NCBI GenBank assembly: GCA_913041415.1
Contig: CAJWHS010000011.1
Location: 1-45,035 of the forward strand
DNA: 45,035 nt
From: an uncultured Acidimicrobiaceae bacterium
GTDB lineage: Bacteria > Actinomycetota > Acidimicrobiia > Acidimicrobiales > Aldehydirespiratoraceae
Reading direction: 5' to 3'
Position 1 is the first letter of the stretch; every line of letters begins with the position of its first letter. Below are positions 1 through 7,495 of this stretch, in pieces. A model generated the notes under the pieces. The model did no database searches and was not told where the DNA came from. It was given only the letters and a program-made list of their open reading frames with translations. The position numbers and the translations under genes were made by a program.

Positions 1-813
1 GTCGAGCACCGCGCAGGTGGTCTGGGGTTTCACGTTGGGATTGCCGTCGCGGTCGCCGCCGACCCACGACCCGAAGCGCACCGGCTGGGCCGCAGCATCG
101 AGCTGGAAACCGAGGGAGCGAAGGGCCGCGTCGATGTCGTCGAGGAGTTCAGGGACCCCCTCCTCCAGCATCTCGCCGAGGAAATACAGGATGGATCGGG
201 CCTCGTCGATGGGATCCGGTTTCTCGCGTCGAAGTTCGTCGGTCTGCCAGATCATGTCGAGGAGTTCGTCGATGCGGCGATCGATGCGAGTGATGACGGG
301 CTCGTCGCTCTCGGTCATCCGCTGTTCGATGAGAAGGGCGACCTCGGCGAGTTTGTCGAGGATCGACCGACGCGAAGCCTCGGTCGGGTGCGCGGTGAAC
401 ACGGGATACAGCTGCACCTTGTTGACAGCGGCGGCGACGTCGTTCGGGGTGAAACCGAGTTCGACGAGACGGGAGACCGTCTCTGCGATGCGCTTGGAGT
501 GGGTGGTGCGATTCTCGGCCAGGTCGTCGATGCGGTGGACCTGCTCTGCCGTGTTAGCGAGATGGAAGTAGGTCGTGAAGGCCCGCACTAGCTCGATCGC
601 TCGGACGACGTCGGTGTTGCTGAGTCGGCCCGTGAGCTCTTCACCGATGGAGTCGTCGCCCTTGCGTAGCGCACGGGCGAGCGTGCGCACCTGCTCGACT
701 TGCTCAAGCAGATCCGGCCCGACCTGACGCACGAGGGTTCCGCCGAGCTGTGTGCCCAGCCGGCGGATATCGCGTCGAAGGGCGGCGTCGAGTTGATCGA
801 GATCGTCGGTCAC
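1..813 (-). CDS. ppc: Phosphoenolpyruvate carboxylase, N-terminal part (cut by window edge)
   Basis: PEP carboxylase makes oxaloacetate from PEP and bicarbonate and refills the TCA cycle. Only the first 271 codons lie in the window; the gene runs off the left edge. The start is GTG (complement of 811-813), giving a protein beginning MTDDLDQLD. Family signatures are visible: TAHPTEASRR around residues 140-149, with the catalytic histidine near 142, and GSWVGGDRDGNPN near the window edge, which is the PEP-binding block. No upstream gene is coupled: the preceding HAD gene ends 18 bp away on the same strand, so co-transcription is possible. The family call is firm; completeness cannot be judged. 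Confidence 0.95.
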   Translation of the reverse strand, partial: MTDDLDQLDAALRRDIRRLGTQLGGTLVRQVGPDLLEQVEQVRTLARALRKGDDSIGEELTGRLSNTDVVRAIELVRAFTTYFHLANTAEQVHRIDDLAENRTTHSKRIAETVSRLVELGFTPNDVAAAVNKVQLYPVFTAHPTEASRRSILDKLAEVALLIEQRMTESDEPVITRIDRRIDELLDMIWQTDELRREKPDPIDEARSILYFLGEMLEEGVPELLDDIDAALRSLGFQLDAAAQPVRFGSWVGGDRDGNPNVKPQTTCAVLD

Positions 814-831
814 GATCTCAACCTACCGAAC

Positions 832-1512
832 TCAGCTGGGTCGCTGACCGTGTAAGCGGTCGCCGGCGCTGACTCCGGGTAGCACCGGCTGCACTCCGTG
901 GACTCCGGACCACGCCGTGTACCGCTCCATGACGATCTCCTCGACCTCGCTCCAGTTGCCCGCACGGGGCCCGGCCATGTCACGGTTGTATGGCTGATCG
1001 AAGGCGATGACCTCGTTGCCGGCCTTGCGCAGCCCGGTGATGTTGCCCGGCGAATCATCGATGTAGAGATCGGCCTCGACCTGTGGTTTGGCGCCGAGGA
1101 AGCACAGGTCGCGATAGGGGATGCGGGCGTCGTCGAGCCAGGCGACGGTGTCGGCGACGGCCGCCTGATGCCCCCAATTCACGTAGAGCCGATGGGTGAT
1201 GACACGGATCCAGACCCCCGCATCGCTCAGACTCCACAGTGCCTCTGCCGCCCCGGGGATCACCTCGAGGGTGCGGAACATGCGCTCGGTCGCAACGGCA
1301 CGACGATGGTGGTACTCGAAGTCGCCCGGCCCGAAACCCCACTGGGTGAAGTCCCAGTCACGCTCGATCGGAAAGTCGGTGCGCGGCCGACCGGTGTGTG
1401 CGGAAACGCTGCTCTGCAACCCGAGCGTGTAGTCGGCGCAGACGCCGTCGAGGTCGACACCGAAGATGAAGGCGTCGAGGTCGACCACGTTAGGCGGTGG
1501 TGAGGCCGCCAT
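832..1512 (-). CDS. HAD-superfamily 5'(3')-nucleotidase-like phosphatase
   Basis: This 226-residue protein has the HAD nucleophile motif FGVDLDGVCADY, with aspartates near residues 20 and 22. It later has RVITHR (motif II-like) and ADLYIDDSPGNI (acidic motif IV), the layout of NT5C-type deoxyribonucleotidases. It probably dephosphorylates a nucleotide or a related small phosphate in the cytoplasm. The ATG at 1512 overlaps the end of the upstream SDR gene by 23 bp. A GTG at 1488, directly after the SDR stop, is an equally plausible start and would remove eight residues; neither has a clear ribosome binding site. The last 25 residues look unconserved. The substrate is not predictable from sequence. 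Confidence 0.8.
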   Translation of the reverse strand: MAASPPPNVVDLDAFIFGVDLDGVCADYTLGLQSSVSAHTGRPRTDFPIERDWDFTQWGFGPGDFEYHHRRAVATERMFRTLEVIPGAAEALWSLSDAGVWIRVITHRLYVNWGHQAAVADTVAWLDDARIPYRDLCFLGAKPQVEADLYIDDSPGNITGLRKAGNEVIAFDQPYNRDMAGPRAGNWSEVEEIVMERYTAWSGVHGVQPVLPGVSAGDRLHGQRPS

Positions 1513-2242
1513 CGGCGCTGAGAATGCTGCCGTGGATATTGGCCGCCTCGTCGCTCGCGAGGAAGGCGAAGAAGGCGGCGATCTGTTTGGCGGAGCTCGG
1601 GTCGCGGTAGCCGATGTGGTTTTGCATCAGCGAGAAATCGATGTCGTCGGCCAACTGGAAGTTGTGCACCAGGGGCGTATCGATTCCGCCGGGTGCGATG
1701 GCATTGATGCGCACACCCGTCTTCACGAACTCCATGGCGAGCGCACGGGTCAGATTGACCACGCCGCCCTTTGTGGCGCAGTAGGGCACGGTGTATGCCT
1801 GGCCCATGAGCCCGGCGTTCGACGCGATGTTGATCAGCGCACCGTTGCGTTCGAGCAGGTGCGGCATGGTTGCCTGGGCGACGAAGAAGGGACCCCTCAG
1901 GTTGATGCTATTCATCAGATCCCAGTCGGCCTCGCTCACCTCGGCGATGTGATGGTGGCGGGCGATGCCCGCGATGTTGCCGACGATGTCGATGCCGCCG
2001 AGGGCATCGACGCATTCGGTCACCGCTGCGGCGATGTCGGTGACGTCGGTGACATCGAGCCGGCGAGTTGTGACCGACCCCTCGAGGTTGTCGCCGAGCT
2101 CGGCGGTCTCGGCGAGGCCATTGGTGTTGACGTCGACTGCGAACACGGCGGCGCCCTCGGAGGCGAGACGGATGGTGGTTGCCCGACCGACGCCGCTGGC
2201 GGCGCCGGTCAGAAATGCGATGCGGTTGGTGAAGCGGCTCAT
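1490..2242 (-). CDS. Short-chain dehydrogenase/reductase (SDR)
   Basis: This is a classical SDR of 250 residues, a NAD(P)-dependent oxidoreductase of unknown substrate. The nucleotide-binding motif TGAASGVG is at residues 12-19, followed by DVNT at the end of beta-2, which favours NAD(H). Then come NIAG near 89-92, the catalytic Ser near 141 and YCATK with Tyr154 and Lys158. The C-terminal GSILSADGG is typical. The ATG at 2242 was chosen because it sits just before the Rossmann fold. The frame stays open upstream through the gluconokinase remnant, but that extension does not belong to this protein. The gene is followed immediately by the HAD phosphatase, so the two probably share a transcript. 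Confidence 0.92.
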   Translation of the reverse strand: MSRFTNRIAFLTGAASGVGRATTIRLASEGAAVFAVDVNTNGLAETAELGDNLEGSVTTRRLDVTDVTDIAAAVTECVDALGGIDIVGNIAGIARHHHIAEVSEADWDLMNSINLRGPFFVAQATMPHLLERNGALINIASNAGLMGQAYTVPYCATKGGVVNLTRALAMEFVKTGVRINAIAPGGIDTPLVHNFQLADDIDFSLMQNHIGYRDPSSAKQIAAFFAFLASDEAANIHGSILSADGGLTTA

Positions 2243-2317
2243 CGGGGGTGATGGTACCGGCCGGCCGGCAAGCGGGCGATTCGGTGACGGTGGCGATCGC
2301 CGCCTACCGTCCCGCCG

Positions 2318-2977
2318 ATGCACGAACCCCGAGATCTCATCGACGCGATGCGGCGGGTCAACACGGCTGCCCGTATCGCTGAACTGGACGGCGAGGACTT
2401 CACCTCCGAGATCCAACAGCTGCAGGCGCTCGCCGATCGACTGGACGCCCTCAAGGTCGACGACGTCCGGATGCAAGCCTCGTTGTGGCACGGCGAGCTC
2501 GCCGAACGCATGGCCGATAACCTCACCGCCGGATCGAAGGGCCGAGTCAACCGGGCGCTCGAGGTCGGGATTGCGGGCTTCTTTCCCTACAGCCCCTATG
2601 TGGGCACGCTGAACCCGATCGCCCCACCGATCGACTTCGCGATGGTCGAGGTCGGCGACCGTGCCGAGGTGCACGCCACGCACATGTTCGAGGCGATCGT
2701 GAACGGCCCACCCGGTGGGGTGCACGGTGGCGTCGTCGCCGGCGTCTTCGACGAGCTGTTGGGCTGCACGTGTGTCGTGAACGATGTTTCGGGCTTCACG
2801 GGAACACTCTCCATCCGTTATGCCTCGCTCACCCCACTCGGCGTGCCGATCATCATGCGGGGCTGGGTCGATCGAGTCGAGGGTCGCAAGACCTTTGCCG
2901 CCGGCACGTTCCACCATGGCGAAACGCTGTGCGCCACGGCCGAAGGGATATTCATCGGCCCGAGGACCGCCCCTTAA
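2318..2977 (+). CDS. PaaI/THEM4-like hotdog-fold acyl-CoA thioesterase
   Basis: The 219-residue product has a C-terminal hotdog domain. The motif NGPPGGVHGGVVAGVFDELLG, around residues 128-148, matches the PaaI/4HBT thioesterase active-site helix, in which the Asp/Glu acts on acyl-CoA. The N-terminal 90 residues are helical and not conserved. It most likely hydrolyses acyl-CoA thioesters in the cytoplasm. It is read divergently from the SDR, with 75 bp between the starts, so the two may share a control region. The ATG at 2318 is the first in frame. The fold is a firm call; the substrate is unknown. Confidence 0.82.
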   Translation: MHEPRDLIDAMRRVNTAARIAELDGEDFTSEIQQLQALADRLDALKVDDVRMQASLWHGELAERMADNLTAGSKGRVNRALEVGIAGFFPYSPYVGTLNPIAPPIDFAMVEVGDRAEVHATHMFEAIVNGPPGGVHGGVVAGVFDELLGCTCVVNDVSGFTGTLSIRYASLTPLGVPIIMRGWVDRVEGRKTFAAGTFHHGETLCATAEGIFIGPRTAP

Positions 2978-3003
2978 GCTAGCGTGTCGAGGGCGCGGTG
3001 AAC

Positions 3004-3337
3004 AACGGTTTCGACCGGCCATGCGCTCGGCGATCACCGCCCGGGGGCCCACAAGTTTCACGAACGTGAGCCTCAGTGCACAGGACCGCAGATGGTCGGG
3101 GTACGTGCGCTTGAGCGCCGAACGGGCGGCAAAGGTCGCCGGGTCGGCGACGAGGGCGGCGCCGACGGTGTCGAGCCATGGCGGTCGATCGATGTCGTCG
3201 AGGGGCTCGCCCCGCCGCATCTTGTCGATGTTGATGCGGGAATGTAGGTCGTCGGCGTCGATGCACGGGCGGGCGAGTGCCGCAGCGATACTTCGCCCGA
3301 CCACGGAATTGGCGGATCTGGCAACGCCCATCACGAC
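3004..3337 (-). pseudogene. gntK: Decayed, truncated gluconokinase
   Basis: Translating this frame gives a clear gluconokinase relic: VVMGVARSANSVVG, then IDADDLHS, KMRRGEPLDDIDRPPWLD, SALKRTYPDHLR and FVKLVGPRAVIAERMAGR. In a working enzyme the first block is a P-loop (GxxGxGKST); here it reads ARSANSVV, so the lysine and following serine are gone. The usual Cys before SALK is Arg. Similarity stops after about 110 residues, where the ATP-lid and C-terminal third should follow, and no start codon in good context is present. The frame merely stays open into the neighbouring SDR. Point decay plus truncation makes a sequencing error unlikely. Confidence 0.78.
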
Positions 3338-3359
3338 GACCGGTCGATGGTTTATTGGG

Positions 3360-4469
3360 TCAGCGATAGGTCGCGACCGGGTCGGCCCACGTCGGAAGAT
3401 CGGGTTCAACTCCGAGGCCGACACCTTCGGGAAGCGGAATGTGGCCCCCCACGTGGCGGATCGGCGAGGTGAGGCAGCTATAGGCCGGTTTCTGGTACGG
3501 CTCGGAGATCCAGGTGCCTTCGTAGAACGCGTCGGGCACGGTGGCGCCCATGTGCACCGTCGCTGCTGCGGTGATGTCCCCACCCCAGGTGTCGTCGATG
3601 GTGAGCGGGACGCCGAGTTCGACGCACAGGTCGCGCACCACCCGCAACGGCGTAAGTCCGCCGACTCGGGACAACTTCATCCCGAAGCCTTGGGCGACTC
3701 CGCCGGTCACCGCCCGCACGATCGTGGGGATGTCAACGGTCGACTCGTCGAGGAAGAGCGGGTGGTGGATTTTGTCGGCGATGCGGCGGTGCTCGTCGAA
3801 GGTTCGGCAGGGCTGCTCGATCGTGAGGGCGATGTCGCGACACGCAACGCTGAACTCCATCGTGTCGCGCGTGGTCCATCCCCGGTTGGGGTCGACGAGT
3901 AGTTTGGTGGTGGGGGAGAGGGCCTCGGCAACAGCCCGTACCGCTTCGATGTCGTCGGCTAAGGCGCGGCCGCCCGCTTTCACCTGGATTCGAGGGTAGC
4001 CCTCCTGTTCCCGGCGTTGGGCCGCATCGGCGGTCTCCGCCGTTGTGCCCGGCATCACCCCGAAGTATGAGGGCACGCTGCTCCGCTCGGCCCCGCCGAG
4101 CAGATCACAGACCCGCTCGCCGTATGACTTTCCGATGAGATCCCAGCAGGCGACATCGAGTGCGGATTTCGCGTAGCGGTGCCCATTGAGGGCGTGGTCC
4201 ATGCGCTCGTACACAAGGTTGGTGCGGCGAGGGTCGAGCCCGATCAGGGCCGGCGCCATAGTTGCGATGGCGGCCCTGGCTCCGGCGGCATGCTGCTCCT
4301 GGTAGGTCGGGCCGAGGGGAGTCGTCTCGCCGTAGCCGACTAGGCCGGTGTCGGTCACCACTTCGACGACGGTGCAGTCGAGGGCGTCGACCTCGCTCAG
4401 CGACATCTGGTAGCGGCCGTCGGCGACGGTGATCGAGTGTCGGTAGACCCGAACCTCGGCGATCTTCAT
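3360..4469 (-). CDS. Enolase-superfamily (mandelate racemase/muconate lactonizing) enzyme
   Basis: This 369-residue protein has both MR/MLE domains. Predicted catalytic and metal residues are visible: Lys164 in QVKAGG, Asp193 in VDPNRGW, Glu218 in IEQP, Asp241 in FLDES and Lys265 in GMKLSRVGG. The overall pattern (GETTPLGPTY early, NRGWTTRD, DDTWGGDI late) resembles the 4-hydroxyproline betaine 2-epimerase and cis-3-hydroxyproline dehydratase group, so a proline-derivative racemase or dehydratase is the best guess. The ATG at 4469 overlaps the stop of the upstream AlkB-like gene by 4 bp, so translation is coupled. The family is certain; the substrate is inferred from remembered similarity. 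Confidence 0.85.
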   Translation of the reverse strand: MKIAEVRVYRHSITVADGRYQMSLSEVDALDCTVVEVVTDTGLVGYGETTPLGPTYQEQHAAGARAAIATMAPALIGLDPRRTNLVYERMDHALNGHRYAKSALDVACWDLIGKSYGERVCDLLGGAERSSVPSYFGVMPGTTAETADAAQRREQEGYPRIQVKAGGRALADDIEAVRAVAEALSPTTKLLVDPNRGWTTRDTMEFSVACRDIALTIEQPCRTFDEHRRIADKIHHPLFLDESTVDIPTIVRAVTGGVAQGFGMKLSRVGGLTPLRVVRDLCVELGVPLTIDDTWGGDITAAATVHMGATVPDAFYEGTWISEPYQKPAYSCLTSPIRHVGGHIPLPEGVGLGVEPDLPTWADPVATYR

Positions 4470-5161
4470 CGGGGTATGGTGCCCGATCGCTGCTCTGGCT
4501 GCCAGGCGACCTCGTCGACGGGTGTCCCGACCGTGATTGACCACCGGGGTCCGTCGGGCCGATCGACGACGTGGCGGTAGCTGAGACTCATCCGGGGTGG
4601 GGCGCTCGCCATCTTGGGAACAGCATGCTCCCAAGCGTGCTGGCAGGCGCCGCCCATCACCAACAGGTCGCCGGATCCCAGCATCCATCGATGGGCGTTT
4701 CCGCCTCCCATCGGCCGCAATCCGAAGGTGCGGGGTCCTCCGAGCGAGACGATGGCAACGATCGGGTTCACCTCGTGGACCTCAATCTTGTCGGCATGCC
4801 AGGCGACCGAGTCCGAGCCCGAGCGGTAGTAGTTCACGAAACCCGGCGACAGGCCCTCGCCGTAGCGGGATTCGAGCGCCTCGGTGATTTCGTTGAGTAC
4901 CGGATACGTGCGGCGGCTGTCGGCATCGAGCATGGCGTGGAGTCGAGGTTCGTCGACGAGTCGCCCATACATGGGGCGTCGTGAATGTCGCCAAGGCAGT
5001 GCATCAGCCAGGTCGGCGAGTAGTTCGTCGGCGCCGGCGAGCCAGGTGTGGGCGTGGTCGACCCAGGTGAACTCATCGAGCCAGGTTTGCTTGACCCCGG
5101 TGTCGAGCACGGTCGGTGCTCCCTGCCCGAAGAAGCTCGTCTGATAAGCCCGCATTCTCAC
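4466..5161 (-). CDS. AlkB-like 2-oxoglutarate/Fe(II) dioxygenase (DNA alkylation repair)
   Basis: The 231-residue protein has an AlkB-type jelly-roll: NYYRSGSDSVAWHADK with iron ligands His122 and Asp124, GPRTFGLRP, GDLLVMGGACQHAWEHAVPK with the third ligand probably His179, and RMSLSYR supplying the 2-oxoglutarate-binding arginines. This is the ALKBH2/3-like bacterial branch that demethylates 1-methyladenine and 3-methylcytosine oxidatively. ATG codons at 5161 and 5155 are both usable. A perfect LexA-type palindrome lies 8 bp upstream, which supports a damage-inducible repair role. The enolase-superfamily gene downstream overlaps by 4 bp. Confidence 0.88.
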   Translation of the reverse strand: MRMRAYQTSFFGQGAPTVLDTGVKQTWLDEFTWVDHAHTWLAGADELLADLADALPWRHSRRPMYGRLVDEPRLHAMLDADSRRTYPVLNEITEALESRYGEGLSPGFVNYYRSGSDSVAWHADKIEVHEVNPIVAIVSLGGPRTFGLRPMGGGNAHRWMLGSGDLLVMGGACQHAWEHAVPKMASAPPRMSLSYRHVVDRPDGPRWSITVGTPVDEVAWQPEQRSGTIPR

Positions 5162-5168
5162 ACGCTAG

Positions 5169-5182
5169 CGAACAGGTGTTCG
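5169..5182 (-). promoter_or_regulatory. LexA/SOS box upstream of the AlkB-like gene
   Basis: The 14-bp sequence CGAACAGGTGTTCG has perfectly inverted CGAAC/GTTCG arms (extended CGAACA/TGTTCG) around the centre. It matches the actinobacterial and Bacillus-type SOS box CGAAC-N4-GTTCG. It ends 8 bp before the ATG of the AlkB-like dioxygenase, where bound LexA would cover the promoter or start region. The divergent enoyl-CoA hydratase relic starts 52 bp away on the other side. Site and target agree in function. Confidence 0.75.
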
Positions 5183-5233
5183 TTAAGCTATAACAGCTTG
5201 GGACGGCCGGGGGAGCAGCATGACCGTCCGGCC

Positions 5234-5895
5234 ATGAGCGTCCACACTGTGATCCATGACGCTGTCCTAGTGGTCACCATCTATCGCCCCAAGCGTCGGA
5301 ACGCCGTTGACGGGCCCACAGCGACCGAACCGTTCGAGGCCTTCACCGCCTTCGAGGAGAACGATTCGTTTCCGTGACGATCCTCACCAGAGCGAACGGC
5401 ACGTTCTGCGCGGGCGCTGACCTCAAGGCGATCTCGACCGGGAACGGCAACCGGATCGACCGCACCGGGCCCCACCCGCCTGGACCTCTCAAAGCCGGTC
5501 ATCGCCGCCGCCGGACTCGAACTCGCCGTGTGGTGCGATCTGCGAGTTGCCGATGAGGACGCCACGTTCGGCTTGTACTGCCGGCGATAGGGCGTGCCTC
5601 GCGTGGACGGCGGCACGATCCGCCTTCCCCGGCTCATCGACTCGTCGCTGGCCAACGACATGATCCTCACCGGACGCGCCGTTGGGGGACCCGAAGCAAC
5701 ACACATTGGTCTCGTCAACCGGTTGAGGCGCTCCACGACGCGCTCAGGCTTACCCACGAACTCGCTGCCTTCCCTCAGCGTTGTCTGCGCAGCGATTTGC
5801 GCTCGACGAAGGACCAATGGTTGCTGTCGATGACGGATGCAGGTGCCGCCCGGTTCGCCGAGGGGGTAGGCCGCCACCGCGAACCGGCCGACTAG
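5234..5895 (+). pseudogene. Enoyl-CoA hydratase/isomerase, broken by several frameshifts
   Basis: Stitching frames together gives a crotonase: MSVHTVIHDAVLVVTIYRPKRRNAVDG from 5234, then RANGTFCAGADLKAIS in a second frame from about 5374, then LDLSKPVIAA and GLELAVWCDLRVADEDATFG in a third. An in-frame stop follows near 5588, then [28 protein letters not shown], and another shift before [18 protein letters not shown]. The segment between KPVIAA and GLELAV lacks the usual glycine-rich loop, so there is a small deletion as well. At least three shifts, one stop and one deletion mean no functional enzyme. The remnant ends at TAG 5893-5895. Confidence 0.85.
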
Positions 5896-5970
5896 GCCGA
5901 CGATCCGGCATCACCGGCGGCACGGGGCCGTCGCGGTACGATCGCCGAAGCGGGCGCAGTTGGAGACCAG

Positions 5971-7494
5971 GTGCTCTTTCCCACGTTCACGTTCGCGGTG
6001 TTCTTCGCCGTGGTGTTGCCCCTCAGCTGGGCGCTGCGTGGACGCGCCACGGCGTGGAAGATCCTGATCCTCACCGCCTCTGCGGTGTTCTACGGCTACT
6101 GGGACTGGCGTTTCCTCGGCCTTCTCGCCCTCATGATCCTGGTCAACGAGGTGGCCGCAGTCGCCGTGCACCGTCAGCCCAAGCCGTTACGCCGCAAGCG
6201 ACTCACGGGAACGGCTGTCGTCTTCGATCTCGCCGTGCTCGGCGTATTCAAGTACTACGGCTTCTTCGTGTCGAGCCTGGAGGATTCCTTCGGGCTCGAG
6301 GGACCCGCCCTCGACATCGTCTTGCCGGTCGGCGTCTCGTTCTTCACCTTCCAGGCGATCAGCTATGTCGTTGATGTCCATCGCCAGGAGGCAACCCCGG
6401 CGCCGCTGCTCGATTTCGCCGTGTACCTCTCGTTCTTTCCCCAGCTTGTCGCCGGGCCGATCGTCCGGGCCACGGAGTTCCTTCCTGAGCTCCGGGCGAG
6501 CCGGACACCGGACCGAGTCGAAGCAAGCCGAGCGGCACTGCTGATCGCGCGAGGCCTCGTCAAGAAGGTCGTGATCGCGGACTTCATCGGCCGGGCAATT
6601 GTCAATGACGCCTTTGGCAAGCCGGGGGAGTACTCGGCGTGGGATGTCCTGTTCGGGATCTATGCCTACGCAATTCAGATCTATTCCGACTTCTCCGGCT
6701 ACACCGACATGGCGATCGGGCTTGCCCTGCTACTCGGCTTCCGGTTCCCGCAGAACTTCGATCGGCCCTATGCCGCCGTGTCGGTCCAGGACTTCTGGCG
6801 TCGTTGGCACATGACCCTTTCGCGATGGCTTCGTGACTATCTCTATGTGCCACTCGGCGGGAACCGCAGCGGTCGGGCGGCGACCTATCGCAACCTCGTG
6901 ATCACGATGGGTCTCGGCGGGCTTTGGCACGGCGCAGCGTGGGTGTTCGTGGTGTGGGGCCTCTACCAGGGACTCGGTCTCGCCATCGAACGAGCGTTGA
7001 GCGAGGCGCGAGGCGAACCCGATGTTGAGTTCGATGCCACCGATGTCCGCATCCGAGAGCTCGCCCGTCTCCGCAGCGGCGCCGAGGTTGACGCGTGGCG
7101 AGAAGATCCGACCTCGCCGGTGCCGTTCTCACCGCTGGCGGTACGCCGCCTTTGGCTCGGCCGGATCGTCACCTTCCATTTCGTCTGTGTCGGTTGGGTC
7201 GTGTTCTTCGCCGGCACGGTGACCGGTGGTGGCATCGACACCGCCCTCGACGTCTTTGCTGCGCTCGGTTCGGGCTGGACCCAGGCCCCCGAGCTCCTCA
7301 ACCCGCTCGTCGCGGTGGTGATCGTTCTCACGATCGCTGTCCAGTTCGTCCCGCCCCTACTCGCCCGCCAGCTCTCCGCCATGTTCTCCACCGTGCCCGC
7401 ACCCGCAATGGCGATCGGCTTTGCGCTGTGGATCATGGTGGTCGTCGCGCTCGGACCCGAAGGGGTCTCCGAGTTCATCTACTTCCAGTTCTGA
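5971..7494 (+). CDS. MBOAT-family membrane O-acyltransferase (AlgI-like)
   Basis: This 507-residue polytopic protein has the AlgI/PatA/DltB pattern: repeated hydrophobic segments from residue 3, LPVGVSFFTFQAISYVVD, YLSFFPQLVAGPIVR, YSDFSGYTDMAIG, DFWRRWHMTLSRWLRDYLYVP, and GLGGLWHGAAWVFVVWG carrying the invariant MBOAT histidine. Such proteins move an acyl group, usually acetyl, across the membrane onto exported polysaccharides or cell-wall polymers. The GTG start at 5971 follows a GGAG about 6 bp upstream. An SGNH hydrolase gene begins 1 bp after the stop, which is the classic partner for completing transfer outside the membrane. The acceptor polymer is unknown. Confidence 0.9.
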   Translation: MLFPTFTFAVFFAVVLPLSWALRGRATAWKILILTASAVFYGYWDWRFLGLLALMILVNEVAAVAVHRQPKPLRRKRLTGTAVVFDLAVLGVFKYYGFFVSSLEDSFGLEGPALDIVLPVGVSFFTFQAISYVVDVHRQEATPAPLLDFAVYLSFFPQLVAGPIVRATEFLPELRASRTPDRVEASRAALLIARGLVKKVVIADFIGRAIVNDAFGKPGEYSAWDVLFGIYAYAIQIYSDFSGYTDMAIGLALLLGFRFPQNFDRPYAAVSVQDFWRRWHMTLSRWLRDYLYVPLGGNRSGRAATYRNLVITMGLGGLWHGAAWVFVVWGLYQGLGLAIERALSEARGEPDVEFDATDVRIRELARLRSGAEVDAWREDPTSPVPFSPLAVRRLWLGRIVTFHFVCVGWVVFFAGTVTGGGIDTALDVFAALGSGWTQAPELLNPLVAVVIVLTIAVQFVPPLLARQLSAMFSTVPAPAMAIGFALWIMVVVALGPEGVSEFIYFQF

Positions 7495-7495
7495 G

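Noticed and set aside
1490-3583. A 697-codon open frame joining gluconokinase-like and SDR sequences
   Set aside because: It reads through decayed sequence and non-coding spacer and covers the thioesterase gene on the other strand; the SDR starts at 2242 with a normal N-terminus.
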